The notes beneath the pieces were generated by a model, which saw nothing but the letters and a program-made list of their open reading frames with translations, made no database searches and had not been told where the DNA came from. From Lachnospiraceae bacterium (GTDB lineage Bacteria > Bacillota > Clostridia > Lachnospirales > Lachnospiraceae): a stretch of DNA of 53,475 nucleotides. Numbering within the stretch: position 1 is the stretch's first letter; each line of letters begins with the position of its first letter. Below are positions 1 through 7,905 of the stretch, in pieces. The translations under genes and the position numbers were made by a program. Location: the NCBI GenBank assembly GCA_009774245.1, contig VSNM01000039.1, positions 1-53,475 of the forward strand, read 5' to 3'.

Positions 1-36
1 GTCCATATCCCTCTCCTGTGCACGTCTGATTTCCAT
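1..36 (-). CDS. N-terminus of a probable GNAT acetyltransferase (partial)
   Basis: Only the first 12 codons are inside the window. They read MEIRRAQERDMD, which matches the first beta strand of GNAT N-acetyltransferases (Ile-Arg-Arg-Ala followed by an acidic pair). A good ribosome site (GGAGAG, 5 nt before the ATG at 36) supports a real start. The rest lies beyond the left edge, so substrate and length are unknown. The family call rests on a very short match. Confidence 0.45.
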   Translation of the reverse strand, partial: MEIRRAQERDMD

Positions 37-77
37 AGTATCTCTCCTCTTCCCCTTTTTAATTGTAATCATTATAT

Positions 78-237
78 GATTAGGGTGTCAAAAGGTCCAT
101 TTTCATTGCAGAGATAATTTTTTCAAGATTGTGCCACAATATCTTGAGGCGATGCGGCGCATCGTTGATAGATATTGGGGTGCAAGATTGGGAAAATTAG
201 CCTGCAAGGGAAATTCAGACCTTTTGACACCCTAATC
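78..237. mobile_element. MITE-like element with 20-bp terminal inverted repeats and 7-bp target duplication
   Basis: A perfect 20-bp inverted repeat bounds this 160-bp non-coding piece: positions 78-97 (ends in GTCAAAAGGTC) and 218-237. It is flanked by the direct repeat ATTATAT at 71-77 and 238-244, as expected of a target-site duplication. An internal hairpin (cgatgc-ggc-gcatcg) lies at 150-164. No open reading frame of transposase size fits, so it is non-autonomous. It sits just past the 3' end of the LysR gene. Confidence 0.65.
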
Positions 238-245
238 ATTATATT

Positions 246-1142
246 TCATTTTGCAGAAAATGACAATAAAAACTCGAGAAACGTCTTCTCACATCTTCCC
301 TGTCCCCGCTTTGCGTCATACAGCACGCAGACAGCCCTTGCCTCCATCTCCTCATACGCCGGAACGAGATGGACACTGCCCGCATCCAGCTCCTGCTGCG
401 CTAACTGCTCCGGCACATAACCGATTCCCAGATTGTTCTGTATCATGGGCACCATCAGGTCCGAGGTCGCGACCTCGATATCCGGCTTTAGCACGACGCC
501 GTTTTTCAGGAAAAAATCGCTTGTCATGTCATAGGTCACAGTGTTTTTGCCAAGACACACCCATGGATAACCGGCCAGCTCCGTCAGATGTCTTTTTCTG
601 CGCGTCAGGTCCAAATAAGCATTCCCACAGATCAGCACGTCTCTGAATTCCAGCAGTTTCTCACTTCTGATATGTCTGCCGACATGAAACGGACTGGTCA
701 CGATACTCATGTCGATCGCGCCTCTCATAAGCTCGCTGACGGCATCCTTGGTGCTGTAATTGTAGATCTTGAAGCGCACCTTGGGATTGTCGCGCTTAAA
801 TTCCTTCAGCTTCTCAAACAGGATCAGATGCAGCGCCGTCTCTGTCGTCCCGAGGATGATCGTCCCTTCGACCAGCTTCCCGCCGCAGTTCAGCTCATCC
901 TCCGCAGCCTGTATCTGAAAAAAGGCCGCTGACACACGCTCATAGAGCAGTTCACCCTTCTCGGTAAGCGATATCCCCTTATTACTCCGCAGCAGCAGCT
1001 TGCACCCGAGCGCACTTTCCAGAAGTTTCAGCACGCGCGTCACATTTGGCTGGCTGCTTCCCAGAGCCTGTGCGGCCTTTGTGATATTCTGATATTTTCC
1101 GACATAATAAAACACCTTGTAGTATTCATAATTGACATCCAT
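246..1142 (-). CDS. LysR-family transcriptional regulator
   Basis: The 298-aa product has the LysR plan. A winged helix-turn-helix fills the first ~60 residues (NITKAAQALGSSQPNVTRVLK is the recognition region), followed by a periplasmic-binding-like effector domain (~90-298). An upstream in-frame ATG exists at 1178, but the start at 1142 is preferred because GAGGA lies 7 nt before it and the HTH then begins at the usual place. It is transcribed divergently from the MATE exporter at 1283. In this family that arrangement usually means the regulator controls the neighbour, so an effector exported by the MATE pump is a reasonable guess. The effector itself cannot be read from the sequence. Confidence 0.88.
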   Translation of the reverse strand: MDVNYEYYKVFYYVGKYQNITKAAQALGSSQPNVTRVLKLLESALGCKLLLRSNKGISLTEKGELLYERVSAAFFQIQAAEDELNCGGKLVEGTIILGTTETALHLILFEKLKEFKRDNPKVRFKIYNYSTKDAVSELMRGAIDMSIVTSPFHVGRHIRSEKLLEFRDVLICGNAYLDLTRRKRHLTELAGYPWVCLGKNTVTYDMTSDFFLKNGVVLKPDIEVATSDLMVPMIQNNLGIGYVPEQLAQQELDAGSVHLVPAYEEMEARAVCVLYDAKRGQGRCEKTFLEFLLSFSAK

Positions 1143-1191
1143 CGCGTTGTCCTCATATAAATATGATATATCCAGCATATAAAATATATAT

Positions 1192-1220
1192 TTTTCATAT
1201 CGTCTATTTCCTATTATAAT
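1192..1220 (+). promoter_or_regulatory. Putative sigma-A promoter of the MATE gene
   Basis: A perfect TATAAT lies at 1215-1220, with TTTTCA at 1192-1197 and 17 bp between. It sits in the AT-rich LysR/MATE divergent gap, 62 bp before the MATE start. The -35 is weak, which fits an activator-dependent promoter. Confidence 0.5.
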
Positions 1221-1282
1221 ATGAAAGAACTAATTCGTAAACAGATTCGTACATATTTTTGTAAGAAAGGACCAGACCAGCC

Positions 1283-2638
1283 ATGAACAAACATACGAGC
1301 AACTCTCTAAACAAAGATCTGACCGTGGGTAACCCGCAGACTGTCCTGTGGAAATTCTGTCTCCCCATGTTTGGCAGCATTATCTTCCAGCAGCTCTACA
1401 ACATCGCGGACAGTCTCGTCGCCGGCAAATTTATCGGTGAAAACGCACTGGCCGCCGTCGGCAACAGCTACAATGTCACGCTCATCTTTATCGCGTTTGC
1501 CTTCGGCTGCAACATCGGCTGCTCCGTCATCATATCCCAGTTTTTCGGTGCGAAGGATTATGCTCAGATGAAAACTGCCGTCTACACGACTTTGCTGTCG
1601 AGCGCCGTCCTGTGCGCAGTGCTGATGCTTCTGGGCTTCCTATTCTGCGATCCCCTGCTGGCGCAGATGAAGACACAGCCTGAAATCATGGCGGACTCCG
1701 CACTCTACATGGATATTTACATACTGGGGCTTCCGTTCCTTTTCTTCTATAATATATCGACCGGAATCTTCTCCGCGCTCGGGGATTCCAGGACGCCTTT
1801 TTACTTCCTCGCCGCCTCGTCGACCTCCAACATCGCGGTTGACATCCTCTTTGTCAAATACTTTGACATGGGCATCGCAGGCGTCGCCTGGGCAACCTTT
1901 CTGTGCCAGGGAATCAGCTGCGTGCTCTCGATGATACTGATCTTAAAAAGGCTTGCGGACATCCATGTGCAAAAAAAAGCAGAGCTGTTCTCATCAGCCC
2001 TGCTCAAAAAGCTTGCAGTGATCGCCATACCCAGTATCCTGCAGCAATCCTTTATCTCTGTCGGAAATATCTTTATCCAGAGCGTCATCAACAGCTTTGG
2101 CATCAGCGTCACCGCCGGATACTCCGCCGCGGTAAAGCTCAACAACCTGGTGATCACGTCCTTCACCACGCTCGGAAACGGTGTCTCAAACTTTACGGCG
2201 CAGAATATCGGGGCAGGGATTCCAGCCAGAGTAAAGAGTGGTCACCGCGCCGGACTCAAGCTGGTCTGGCTGATCTGCGTCCCGATCGTGTTCCTGTACG
2301 TCTGCTTTGGCCAGTACCTGCTGCTGCTGTTCATGGACGCAACCTCCGCCGAGGCTCTGCTCACCGGCAGACAATTCCTGTGGATTCTGTCTCCCTTTTA
2401 CTTCGTCGTATCCGCAAAGCTTGTGACCGACGGAGTGCTCCGGGGCGCCGGCGCCATGAAAGCATTTATGGCTGCCACCTTCACAGACCTGATTCTCCGC
2501 GTCGTGCTCGCCTTTGCGTTCTCAAGCCTGTTCGGCGTCATTGGCATCTGGTGCGCATGGCCGATCGGCTGGATGATCGCGACCGGTATGTCCGTGTATT
2601 TTTACAGAAAAATGATGCCTACAGATCAAGTTCCCTGA
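1283..2638 (+). CDS. MATE-family efflux transporter
   Basis: This 451-aa integral membrane protein has about 12 hydrophobic segments in two similar halves. It carries the MATE N-terminal signature region (GNPQTVLWKFCLPMF, then QQLYNIADSLVAGKF) and the second-half equivalent near residue 245 (AIPSILQQSFISVGN). MATE proteins export cationic drugs or metabolites using Na+ or H+ gradients; the substrate here is unknown. AAAGGA lies 11 nt upstream of the ATG. The last 20 bp overlap the 3' end of the convergent ldh gene. Its divergent LysR neighbour is the likely regulator. Confidence 0.93.
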   Translation: MNKHTSNSLNKDLTVGNPQTVLWKFCLPMFGSIIFQQLYNIADSLVAGKFIGENALAAVGNSYNVTLIFIAFAFGCNIGCSVIISQFFGAKDYAQMKTAVYTTLLSSAVLCAVLMLLGFLFCDPLLAQMKTQPEIMADSALYMDIYILGLPFLFFYNISTGIFSALGDSRTPFYFLAASSTSNIAVDILFVKYFDMGIAGVAWATFLCQGISCVLSMILILKRLADIHVQKKAELFSSALLKKLAVIAIPSILQQSFISVGNIFIQSVINSFGISVTAGYSAAVKLNNLVITSFTTLGNGVSNFTAQNIGAGIPARVKSGHRAGLKLVWLICVPIVFLYVCFGQYLLLLFMDATSAEALLTGRQFLWILSPFYFVVSAKLVTDGVLRGAGAMKAFMAATFTDLILRVVLAFAFSSLFGVIGIWCAWPIGWMIATGMSVYFYRKMMPTDQVP

Positions 2639-3575
2639 TCACCGATGCGAGGGTATCCGCCGACTGCTTCAGCTTCGCCTGCTCCTCCTCATTTAAGGAG
2701 ATCGGCACTCTCGTCTGCACACCGTCCTCACCCAGCACGGCAGGCATACTCAGCGCGATGCCCTCAATGCCGTACTCTCCGTGTATCATGCGTGATATCG
2801 GCAGGATAGACCGCTCATTGCGCACGATCGACTCGCAGATTCGCCGTACTGACATAGCGATGCCATAGTAGGTCGCCCTCTTCTTGGAGATGATCTCATA
2901 GGCACAGTTCTTGACCTCCGCCGCAATCCGCTCCATGGACTCCTCATGCTGGAAATGGCCTCTCAGCTCACAGAAATCATTGAGCGGCACACCGGACACA
3001 TTCGCACTGCTCCACGCGGCGATCTCACTGTCACCATGCTCACCGATGATAAACGCGTGAACACTCTTGCTGTCCACGTCAAGATGCTCACCAAGCTTGT
3101 ATTTGAGGCGCGCGCTGTCAAGCACCGTACCGGAGCCGATCACCCTGTCCTCCGGCATGTTGCTTAGTTTGCACGCCACATACGTCAGGATATCCACCGG
3201 ATTGGACACGATCAACAGAATTCCCTTGTAATTCCTGTTTGCAATCTCCGGGATAATGCTCTTGTAAATCCCCACATTCTTGTGCACCAGGTCAAGCCTC
3301 GTCTCGTCCGGTTTCTGGTTTGCGCCCGCCGTGACAATCACGATCGCCGCGTCCACAATGTCATCGTAGCCGCCCGCATAGATATCCACGTGCCCGATAA
3401 ACGGGATACCGTGCGCGATGTCAAGCGCCTCTCCCTCCGCCTTGTCGTGGTCTGCGTCGATCAGCACCATCTCCGAGAACAGCCCGCTCTGCATCAGGCA
3501 GAACGCCGTCGCCGAACCCACAAACCCGCAGCCTACGATCGCAACCTTCCTGTTATTGATCACTACATCTTTCAT
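2619..3575 (-). CDS. ldh: L-lactate dehydrogenase
   Basis: This 318-aa cytoplasmic enzyme reduces pyruvate to L-lactate with NADH, re-oxidising NADH in fermentation. It has the Rossmann glycine motif GCGFVGSATA at ~15-24, the mobile-loop substrate arginine in DETRLDL (R93), the D153/R156 pair in VLDSARLKY and the catalytic histidine H180 in IIGEHGDSE. These favour LDH over malate dehydrogenase, although the two families are close. AAGGAGG lies 7 nt before the ATG. The gene is monocistronic with its own promoter (3606-3633), and its 3' end overlaps the convergent MATE gene by 20 bp. Confidence 0.93.
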   Translation of the reverse strand: MKDVVINNRKVAIVGCGFVGSATAFCLMQSGLFSEMVLIDADHDKAEGEALDIAHGIPFIGHVDIYAGGYDDIVDAAIVIVTAGANQKPDETRLDLVHKNVGIYKSIIPEIANRNYKGILLIVSNPVDILTYVACKLSNMPEDRVIGSGTVLDSARLKYKLGEHLDVDSKSVHAFIIGEHGDSEIAAWSSANVSGVPLNDFCELRGHFQHEESMERIAAEVKNCAYEIISKKRATYYGIAMSVRRICESIVRNERSILPISRMIHGEYGIEGIALSMPAVLGEDGVQTRVPISLNEEEQAKLKQSADTLASVIRELDL

Positions 3576-3605
3576 TTCCAGTCCTCCTTGTCCTCTAAAC
3601 CATTC

Positions 3606-3633
3606 ATTATGATATCGTTCCCATTCCTGTCAA
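3606..3633 (-). promoter_or_regulatory. Sigma-A promoter of ldh
   Basis: On the minus strand a perfect TTGACA (3628-3633) is followed, after 16 bp, by CATAAT (3606-3611), about 30 bp upstream of the ldh start. No clear Rex operator was recognised next to it. Confidence 0.7.
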
Positions 3634-3666
3634 TATGATTCATCATTTATAATCTGGTATTTCCCT

Positions 3667-4143
3667 TTATCTTTGACGTTTTTTCTCAATATAGTCGAAT
3701 TGTTGTATCATAAACTCGCCCAATTCCTTTGCCGAAACCGAGTTGTTTATGGTGGTATCATAGCCGGAACTCTCCGGTTCAAATCCGCGATCACGTGCCG
3801 GAAACCAGCGGGTGACCTCAAAGACATCTCCATCCCATCTCAGATCAACAGAAAAAGCTGCTTCCACAAATTTTTTGTAGCTTCTAATCCCTTTGGGCAT
3901 GAGCCAGTAATTTTTGTATGGCTCATGGAGCGTCAGGTTTCGCGATTTCATCTGCTCAAAGAATTTGTAGATGAATCCCCCAATTTCTTCCACCCCCATC
4001 GGATAATCGTAAATTACGGCTGCCTCAGATATATTTTTGGCTTTCAGGACAGGGACAAACAAAATCTGTTTTTTATTTATTAAGTCTACCGATAAACCAT
4101 GACGGCAGAAGCCAGTTGTATCGTACAAGCTATCATCGAACAT
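3667..4143 (-). CDS. Hypothetical protein (158 aa)
   Basis: This is a soluble, charged protein with no signal peptide or membrane segment. The start at 4143 is chosen because GGAGG lies 7 nt before it; two earlier in-frame ATGs have no usable spacing. The sequence is rich in aromatic residues (KNYWLMPKGIRSYKKFVEAAF). By length and texture it recalls small immunity-type proteins, but no family was recognised and no toxin gene lies beside it. It stands alone between ldh and the PaaI thioesterase, in the same direction as both. Confidence 0.7.
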   Translation of the reverse strand: MFDDSLYDTTGFCRHGLSVDLINKKQILFVPVLKAKNISEAAVIYDYPMGVEEIGGFIYKFFEQMKSRNLTLHEPYKNYWLMPKGIRSYKKFVEAAFSVDLRWDGDVFEVTRWFPARDRGFEPESSGYDTTINNSVSAKELGEFMIQQFDYIEKKRQR

Positions 4144-4195
4144 GACCATTCCTCCAAATCCACACAAATAATCCCATCAAATAAGGTAATGCCGC

Positions 4196-4609
4196 TCACA
4201 CTACAAATCCATTGGAAGTCATGTGCGCCACCTGGTTTCCGAGCTCATCACAGACCATCACCTCATAATAGCAGGTCCTTCTTCCCTCCCTGATCTTGTG
4301 CGCCTCTGCGACCAGACGATCCCCCTTCGCTTTTCCGAGAAAGCTGATCGAGGCATCAAGCGACACCTGCGGGTTTTTGTTCCAGTTGGAAGCCACCGCA
4401 AACGCAAAATCCGCCAGCGTGAAGATCGCGCCTCCCATGACAGCCCCAAGTGCGTTGCGGTGTGTCTCATTTAATGCCATGGAGCATTTCGCATACCCTT
4501 CCCCGACCGCATCAATCACAGCCCCGTTCACCGTCGCAAACCGATCGTGGGAAAACCGCTCGCGCACCTCGTCAAGCGTCATTGCCGCATTGTCTATTGT
4601 ATCCTGCAT
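4196..4609 (-). CDS. PaaI-family hotdog thioesterase
   Basis: The 137-aa protein is a single hotdog domain. The family core is visible: NALGAVMGGAIFTLADFAFA (~52-71, the helix carrying the active-site Asp/Asn and Gly-Gly) and SISFLGKAKGDRLVAEA (~87-103). Members hydrolyse acyl- or aryl-CoA thioesters in the cytoplasm; the physiological substrate here is unknown. GGAGGA lies 5-6 nt before the start. A TetR regulator begins upstream on the same strand, 35 bp away, so the two are probably co-transcribed. Confidence 0.88.
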   Translation of the reverse strand: MQDTIDNAAMTLDEVRERFSHDRFATVNGAVIDAVGEGYAKCSMALNETHRNALGAVMGGAIFTLADFAFAVASNWNKNPQVSLDASISFLGKAKGDRLVAEAHKIREGRRTCYYEVMVCDELGNQVAHMTSNGFVV

Positions 4610-4644
4610 AGTTCCTCCTGCCTTTTTTGATTTATTCTTACAAT

Positions 4645-5232
4645 TTATTTTACTACCATACCCAGCGTTCCCATAATGTATGCGATCTCCCTGTCCACGG
4701 CCTCCGCTGTCACGCCGGTGGTCTGTGCCGACACCCTCAGTCCCTCTATTGTATACAGGATATTGCGCGCTGCCTCGGCGGCATCCTCACAGACCATCCA
4801 CTCCTGTCTGACACCCTCCGCGATCAGCTGTTCCAGCGCCGTCGCAGACCGCTCAAAATGCTTCCTCACCGGATTGTTTTTTCCAGACGCCTTATTTTCA
4901 AACAGATATTCATACGTGGCTGCCGCAAGATTGTCCTTTTTCTTCAAGATCGTCTCTTTCTGCCCATCGAGATACATCAGCATCATCTCGCCCGGTGTGG
5001 AAGCCGTGTTCCTGACGCTCTCCAGCGCCGCCTCTGCATCCGCGTGTTCCTCCTCCAGCACTGCCTCAAAGAGCTCTTTTGTGTTGGTAAAATGCAGATA
5101 GAGACCGCCTCTGCTAATCTCACAGGCCTCCACGATATCCTTCATCGTGACCGTCCTGTAGCCATTTTTATGAAATACGCCTCTCGCCTTCTCCACGATG
5201 TACTTTCTTTTCTGTAGTGATTTGTCTCCCAT
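4645..5232 (-). CDS. TetR/AcrR-family transcriptional regulator
   Basis: The 195-aa protein starts with a typical TetR helix-turn-helix (residues ~8-55): an initial helix of KARGVFHKNGYRTVTMKDI, then ISRGGLYLHFTNTKELFEAVL. The C-terminal all-helical ligand and dimer domain shows no recognisable specificity. AAGGAG lies 7 nt before the ATG. It lies upstream of and co-directional with the PaaI thioesterase and 16 bp downstream of a 154-aa hypothetical, suggesting a three-gene unit it may autoregulate. Confidence 0.9.
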   Translation of the reverse strand: MGDKSLQKRKYIVEKARGVFHKNGYRTVTMKDIVEACEISRGGLYLHFTNTKELFEAVLEEEHADAEAALESVRNTASTPGEMMLMYLDGQKETILKKKDNLAAATYEYLFENKASGKNNPVRKHFERSATALEQLIAEGVRQEWMVCEDAAEAARNILYTIEGLRVSAQTTGVTAEAVDREIAYIMGTLGMVVK

Positions 5233-5248
5233 GCATATGCTCCTTGAT

Positions 5249-5713
5249 TTAATATTCCAATGGCTTTCTGATTTCCATCAGCTCTTTGAGCTTGAGCAGG
5301 AGCGCCAGATACACGCCATTCTGCACACCCTCCGCCCAGACAGCGCCCTTTACGTCCCCGCGGAGCACATACTTTGACAGGATATCTCCCAGCACGGTGA
5401 TCTCCTGCAGGGAGCAGGCACTGATCACGCGCAGCTCGTCCGCTGCTGTTTTGATGCGGTATCGCGAAAACGTATATACATAATTCCTGTTGATAAAATC
5501 CGTATTCTTTGCCTCCCTGATAAAGCTAAGCAGCGTCGAATCATAGGTTGGAACCGCCATGGAGCTCTTGTCAATCCCCTCACCGCTGTAAATGCCGGTC
5601 GCGATCGTGCCGCTCTTCTCCTGGAGCCATGACAGATACCGCATCAGCCGCGCCACGTCATCCCTGTAACATATGATAATCTCATCTCTTGAAAGTCTCA
5701 AACTGTCCTGCAT
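5249..5713 (-). CDS. Hypothetical protein (154 aa)
   Basis: A soluble, mostly helical protein was not assigned to a family. A well-placed GGAGG (7 nt before the ATG) and close spacing to the TetR gene downstream support it as real and first in that operon. The middle contains an aromatic, charged stretch (NRNYVYTFSRYRIKTAADEL), and the end is leucine-rich (VYLALLLKLKELMEI), which could be an amphipathic helix or coiled coil. No catalytic motif is visible. Confidence 0.75.
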   Translation of the reverse strand: MQDSLRLSRDEIIICYRDDVARLMRYLSWLQEKSGTIATGIYSGEGIDKSSMAVPTYDSTLLSFIREAKNTDFINRNYVYTFSRYRIKTAADELRVISACSLQEITVLGDILSKYVLRGDVKGAVWAEGVQNGVYLALLLKLKELMEIRKPLEY

Positions 5714-5743
5714 ATACGTTCCTCCCCCACATCTTAATAATCC

Positions 5744-5768
5744 TTACTGTTCACTCCGTCCCAGCAAC
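5744..5768 (+). repeat. Partial copy of the 12177-12310 repeat end
   Basis: Reads like the left terminus of the element at 12177: TTACTGTTCACTCCGT followed by CCCAGCAAC. It differs from 12178-12203 by one missing T and one C/T change. No matching right end was found, so this is a solo or decayed terminus in the gap before the VanZ gene. Confidence 0.6.
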
Positions 5769-5869
5769 CAATTCTCTACTCTATTCTAACATAAAACCCA
5801 AAAATGTACAGTCATTCCTTCCAAATTTTGTTTTTCTGATTTTATTATCATAACTTCATAAAAATTTTC

Positions 5870-5899
5870 TTGCCTTTTCGCGCTCCTTGCGGTTATGAT
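5870..5899 (+). promoter_or_regulatory. Putative promoter of the VanZ-like gene
   Basis: TTGCCT (5870-5875) and TATGAT (5894-5899), 18 bp apart, lie 29 bp before the start codon. The rest of the 5714-5928 gap is AT-rich, with only the partial repeat at 5744. Confidence 0.5.
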
Positions 5900-5928
5900 A
5901 AAAATATCATTATTTCAGGAGAATTATT

Positions 5929-6438
5929 ATGACATTGAACCGATTGACCAAAGCGCTGATGCGCTTTATCCTTAAACCCCTGTCCTTTGCGCCGGCCCTG
6001 TTGATGATGTATATCATCTTTTCCTTCTCGGCGCAGGACGGCGCCGCCAGTGCGAACTTAAGCTACAAGGTATCCTACAAAGCCGTGTCCATCGCAGACC
6101 GAGCGCTTGACCTGGAGCTGACGGACCAGCAAGTGGCACGCTGTATCCGCAAAATACACTACTATGTGCGCAAGCTCGCGCATTTCACCGAGTATTTTCT
6201 GCTCGCCGTCACGATAGCGTTTCCTCTGTATGTGTACGGCATACGCGGCATCTGGCTGGTGATCACCGGAGGAATCCTCTGCGTCGGCTTTGCGGCGCTC
6301 GACGAGCTCCACCAGTACTTTGTCAGCGGCCGCAGCTGCTCGGCGCGCGACGTGATGATCGACGGATGTGGTTCGCTTCTCGGGATTGTGTCCGTGAGAA
6401 TCGTGGGATATATTGGCAGGAAAACAATTTTTAGCTAA
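5929..6438 (+). CDS. VanZ-like integral membrane protein
   Basis: The 169-aa protein has about four membrane helices and the VanZ pattern. FSFSAQDG follows the first helix, then HFTEYFLLA, then DELHQYFVSGRSCSARDVMIDG before the last helix. VanZ confers low-level teicoplanin resistance in vancomycin clusters, but most chromosomal relatives are of unknown function and no van genes are nearby. AGGAG is 7 nt before the ATG. It is a single-gene unit ending at the terminator at 6567-6598. Confidence 0.85.
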   Translation: MTLNRLTKALMRFILKPLSFAPALLMMYIIFSFSAQDGAASANLSYKVSYKAVSIADRALDLELTDQQVARCIRKIHYYVRKLAHFTEYFLLAVTIAFPLYVYGIRGIWLVITGGILCVGFAALDELHQYFVSGRSCSARDVMIDGCGSLLGIVSVRIVGYIGRKTIFS

Positions 6439-6566
6439 TATATTGTTATATTTTTACAATATAGTTATAGATTAAAGACATGTTCCATTGTATAATCATA
6501 TTATGTTTAGCAGAGATGTTAGACTTGCTAATTAGCAATTCCGGAAGAATTCCCCTTTTACACAAC

Positions 6567-6598
6567 AAGAAGCCTGATTTATCAGGCTTCTTTGTTTT
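6567..6598 (+). terminator. Rho-independent terminator after the VanZ-like gene
   Basis: An 11-bp perfect stem (AAGAAGCCTGA / TCAGGCTTCTT) with a 4-nt loop is followed by TGTTTTT. It also lies just past the stop of the convergent esterase gene, so it may act in both directions. A 14-bp palindrome (TTGCTAATTAGCAA) lies at 6525-6538 in the same gap. Confidence 0.85.
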
Positions 6599-6621
6599 TA
6601 CAAATCTCGTTTTTGCCGCAA

Positions 6622-7452
6622 TCATATTTTCACAAAATTATACTTCAGCCAATTTTTGCACAAATCCATCCACTGTTCACACTGCGGTTCAATCTCCACA
6701 CCGCCCTTCATCGCTGTCTCCCTGGTCGCGAGCGCGTATCCGTGTCCTCCATGCGGAAATACGTGGTACTCAAAATTCACGCCAGCCTTCCGGAGTGCAG
6801 CCGCAAACAGCAGCGAATTTTCCAGCGGCACTGAGCCATCCTCGATCGTGTGCCACATAAATACCGGCGGCACCTTGTCTGTCACCTGATTTTCCAGGCT
6901 CAGCTCACGCTCAAGCTCCGCGTCCGCCTGTTCCCCCATCAGATTCTCAAAGCTTCCCCTGTGCGCAAACGCTCCGGATGTGATGACCGGATAGGCGAGT
7001 ATCATACCATTTGGCTGATAGCGCTCCTTCGGCATCCGCATCTTATTTGCGAGCCACTCCCTGTCCCAGAAGCAGCCGAGACTCGCCGCAAGATGTCCTC
7101 CCGCGGAAAAACCGGCTACCAGTATTTTGTCCGGATCGATCGCATACTGGTCTGCGTGCTCCCTGATGTAAGCCACAGACCATGCCAGCTCCATCAGTGC
7201 CTGCGGGTGCGTGACACCCTGCTTTGAGATATCATACCAGAGCACAGCGGCATGACATCCCGCTGTCAGGAAATGAAACGCGACCGGCTCCCCCTCCCTG
7301 ACAGACACATGCTCATACCCGCCGCCCGGGCAGATCAGGATCATCGGGCGTCTGCGCTCCCCATAAGTATCCGGATAATCCTCCTGTATATAGAGCGCCA
7401 GCTCTGCCTGCACTGCCCCATCAACTGTTACCGGTACCTTCTCATATTTCAT
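6622..7452 (-). CDS. Alpha/beta hydrolase (acetyl-esterase-like)
   Basis: The 276-aa cytoplasmic hydrolase has the oxyanion-hole segment CPGGGYEHVS (41-50), the nucleophile elbow GFSAGG with S116, the acid in TIEDGS (D205) and the histidine in PHGGHG (H237). That triad and the lack of a signal peptide fit the family of acetyl-xylan or carbohydrate acetyl-esterases found in gut Firmicutes; the substrate is inferred only. Its ATG overlaps the stop of the upstream response regulator (ATGA, 7449-7452), so translation of the two is probably coupled. Confidence 0.87.
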   Translation of the reverse strand: MKYEKVPVTVDGAVQAELALYIQEDYPDTYGERRRPMILICPGGGYEHVSVREGEPVAFHFLTAGCHAAVLWYDISKQGVTHPQALMELAWSVAYIREHADQYAIDPDKILVAGFSAGGHLAASLGCFWDREWLANKMRMPKERYQPNGMILAYPVITSGAFAHRGSFENLMGEQADAELERELSLENQVTDKVPPVFMWHTIEDGSVPLENSLLFAAALRKAGVNFEYHVFPHGGHGYALATRETAMKGGVEIEPQCEQWMDLCKNWLKYNFVKI

Positions 7453-7874
7453 GCAAACATTCCATCCTTTCTAATCTGATACAAATCAACCATTCTCTGC
7501 ACACGCTGCCGGACTACATTCTCCTGAAACGGTTTCTGAATGTAGTCTGCCACATCATAGTCGCTTGCCCTTCTGATATTGATATCATTCACATTGGAGC
7601 TGATCAGTATCACCGGCACCGTACAGAGCGCCGTCTCCTTCATGTATTCGAGCACCGCAAAACCATCACACACCGGCATGACGATATCAAGCAGCACCAC
7701 GGTCACATCCTCGCGCTTTTCCTCCAGTACCTCTATCGCTGCCCTGCCGTCCTGACACTCCACGATCTCATAGTCTTCCTCAAAGATACTTTTCAGAACA
7801 TATCTGTTGACCGCCTTATCGTCCACAATCAACATTTGCGGTTTCTGAATCTGTGGTTCCTCTTTTCTCTTCAT
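7449..7874 (-). CDS. Single-domain response regulator (CheY-like receiver)
   Basis: The 141-aa protein is a receiver domain with no output domain. It has the acidic pair D18/D19 (LIVDDKA), the phospho-acceptor D63 (VLLDIVMP), the switch Ser ~S92 and the conserved K114 (IQKPF). It must act by protein contact or as a phospho-relay member. No histidine kinase is nearby. It lies 31 bp downstream of sigH and overlaps the esterase by 4 bp. Its start is weakly supported: GGGGAT lies ~12 nt upstream and no better start is seen. Confidence 0.88.
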   Translation of the reverse strand: MKRKEEPQIQKPQMLIVDDKAVNRYVLKSIFEEDYEIVECQDGRAAIEVLEEKREDVTVVLLDIVMPVCDGFAVLEYMKETALCTVPVILISSNVNDINIRRASDYDVADYIQKPFQENVVRQRVQRMVDLYQIRKDGMFA

Positions 7875-7905
7875 CTGTCAATCACATCCCCGAATGCTTT
7901 TTGTC

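Noticed and set aside
1903..2868. 321-codon open frame overlapping the MATE and ldh genes
   Set aside because: It spans two well-supported genes in another frame and has no family features.
5929..6438. Glycopeptide-resistance cluster suggested by a VanZ-like gene
   Set aside because: No vanH/A/X/R/S neighbours; VanZ-like proteins are widespread on chromosomes without resistance.
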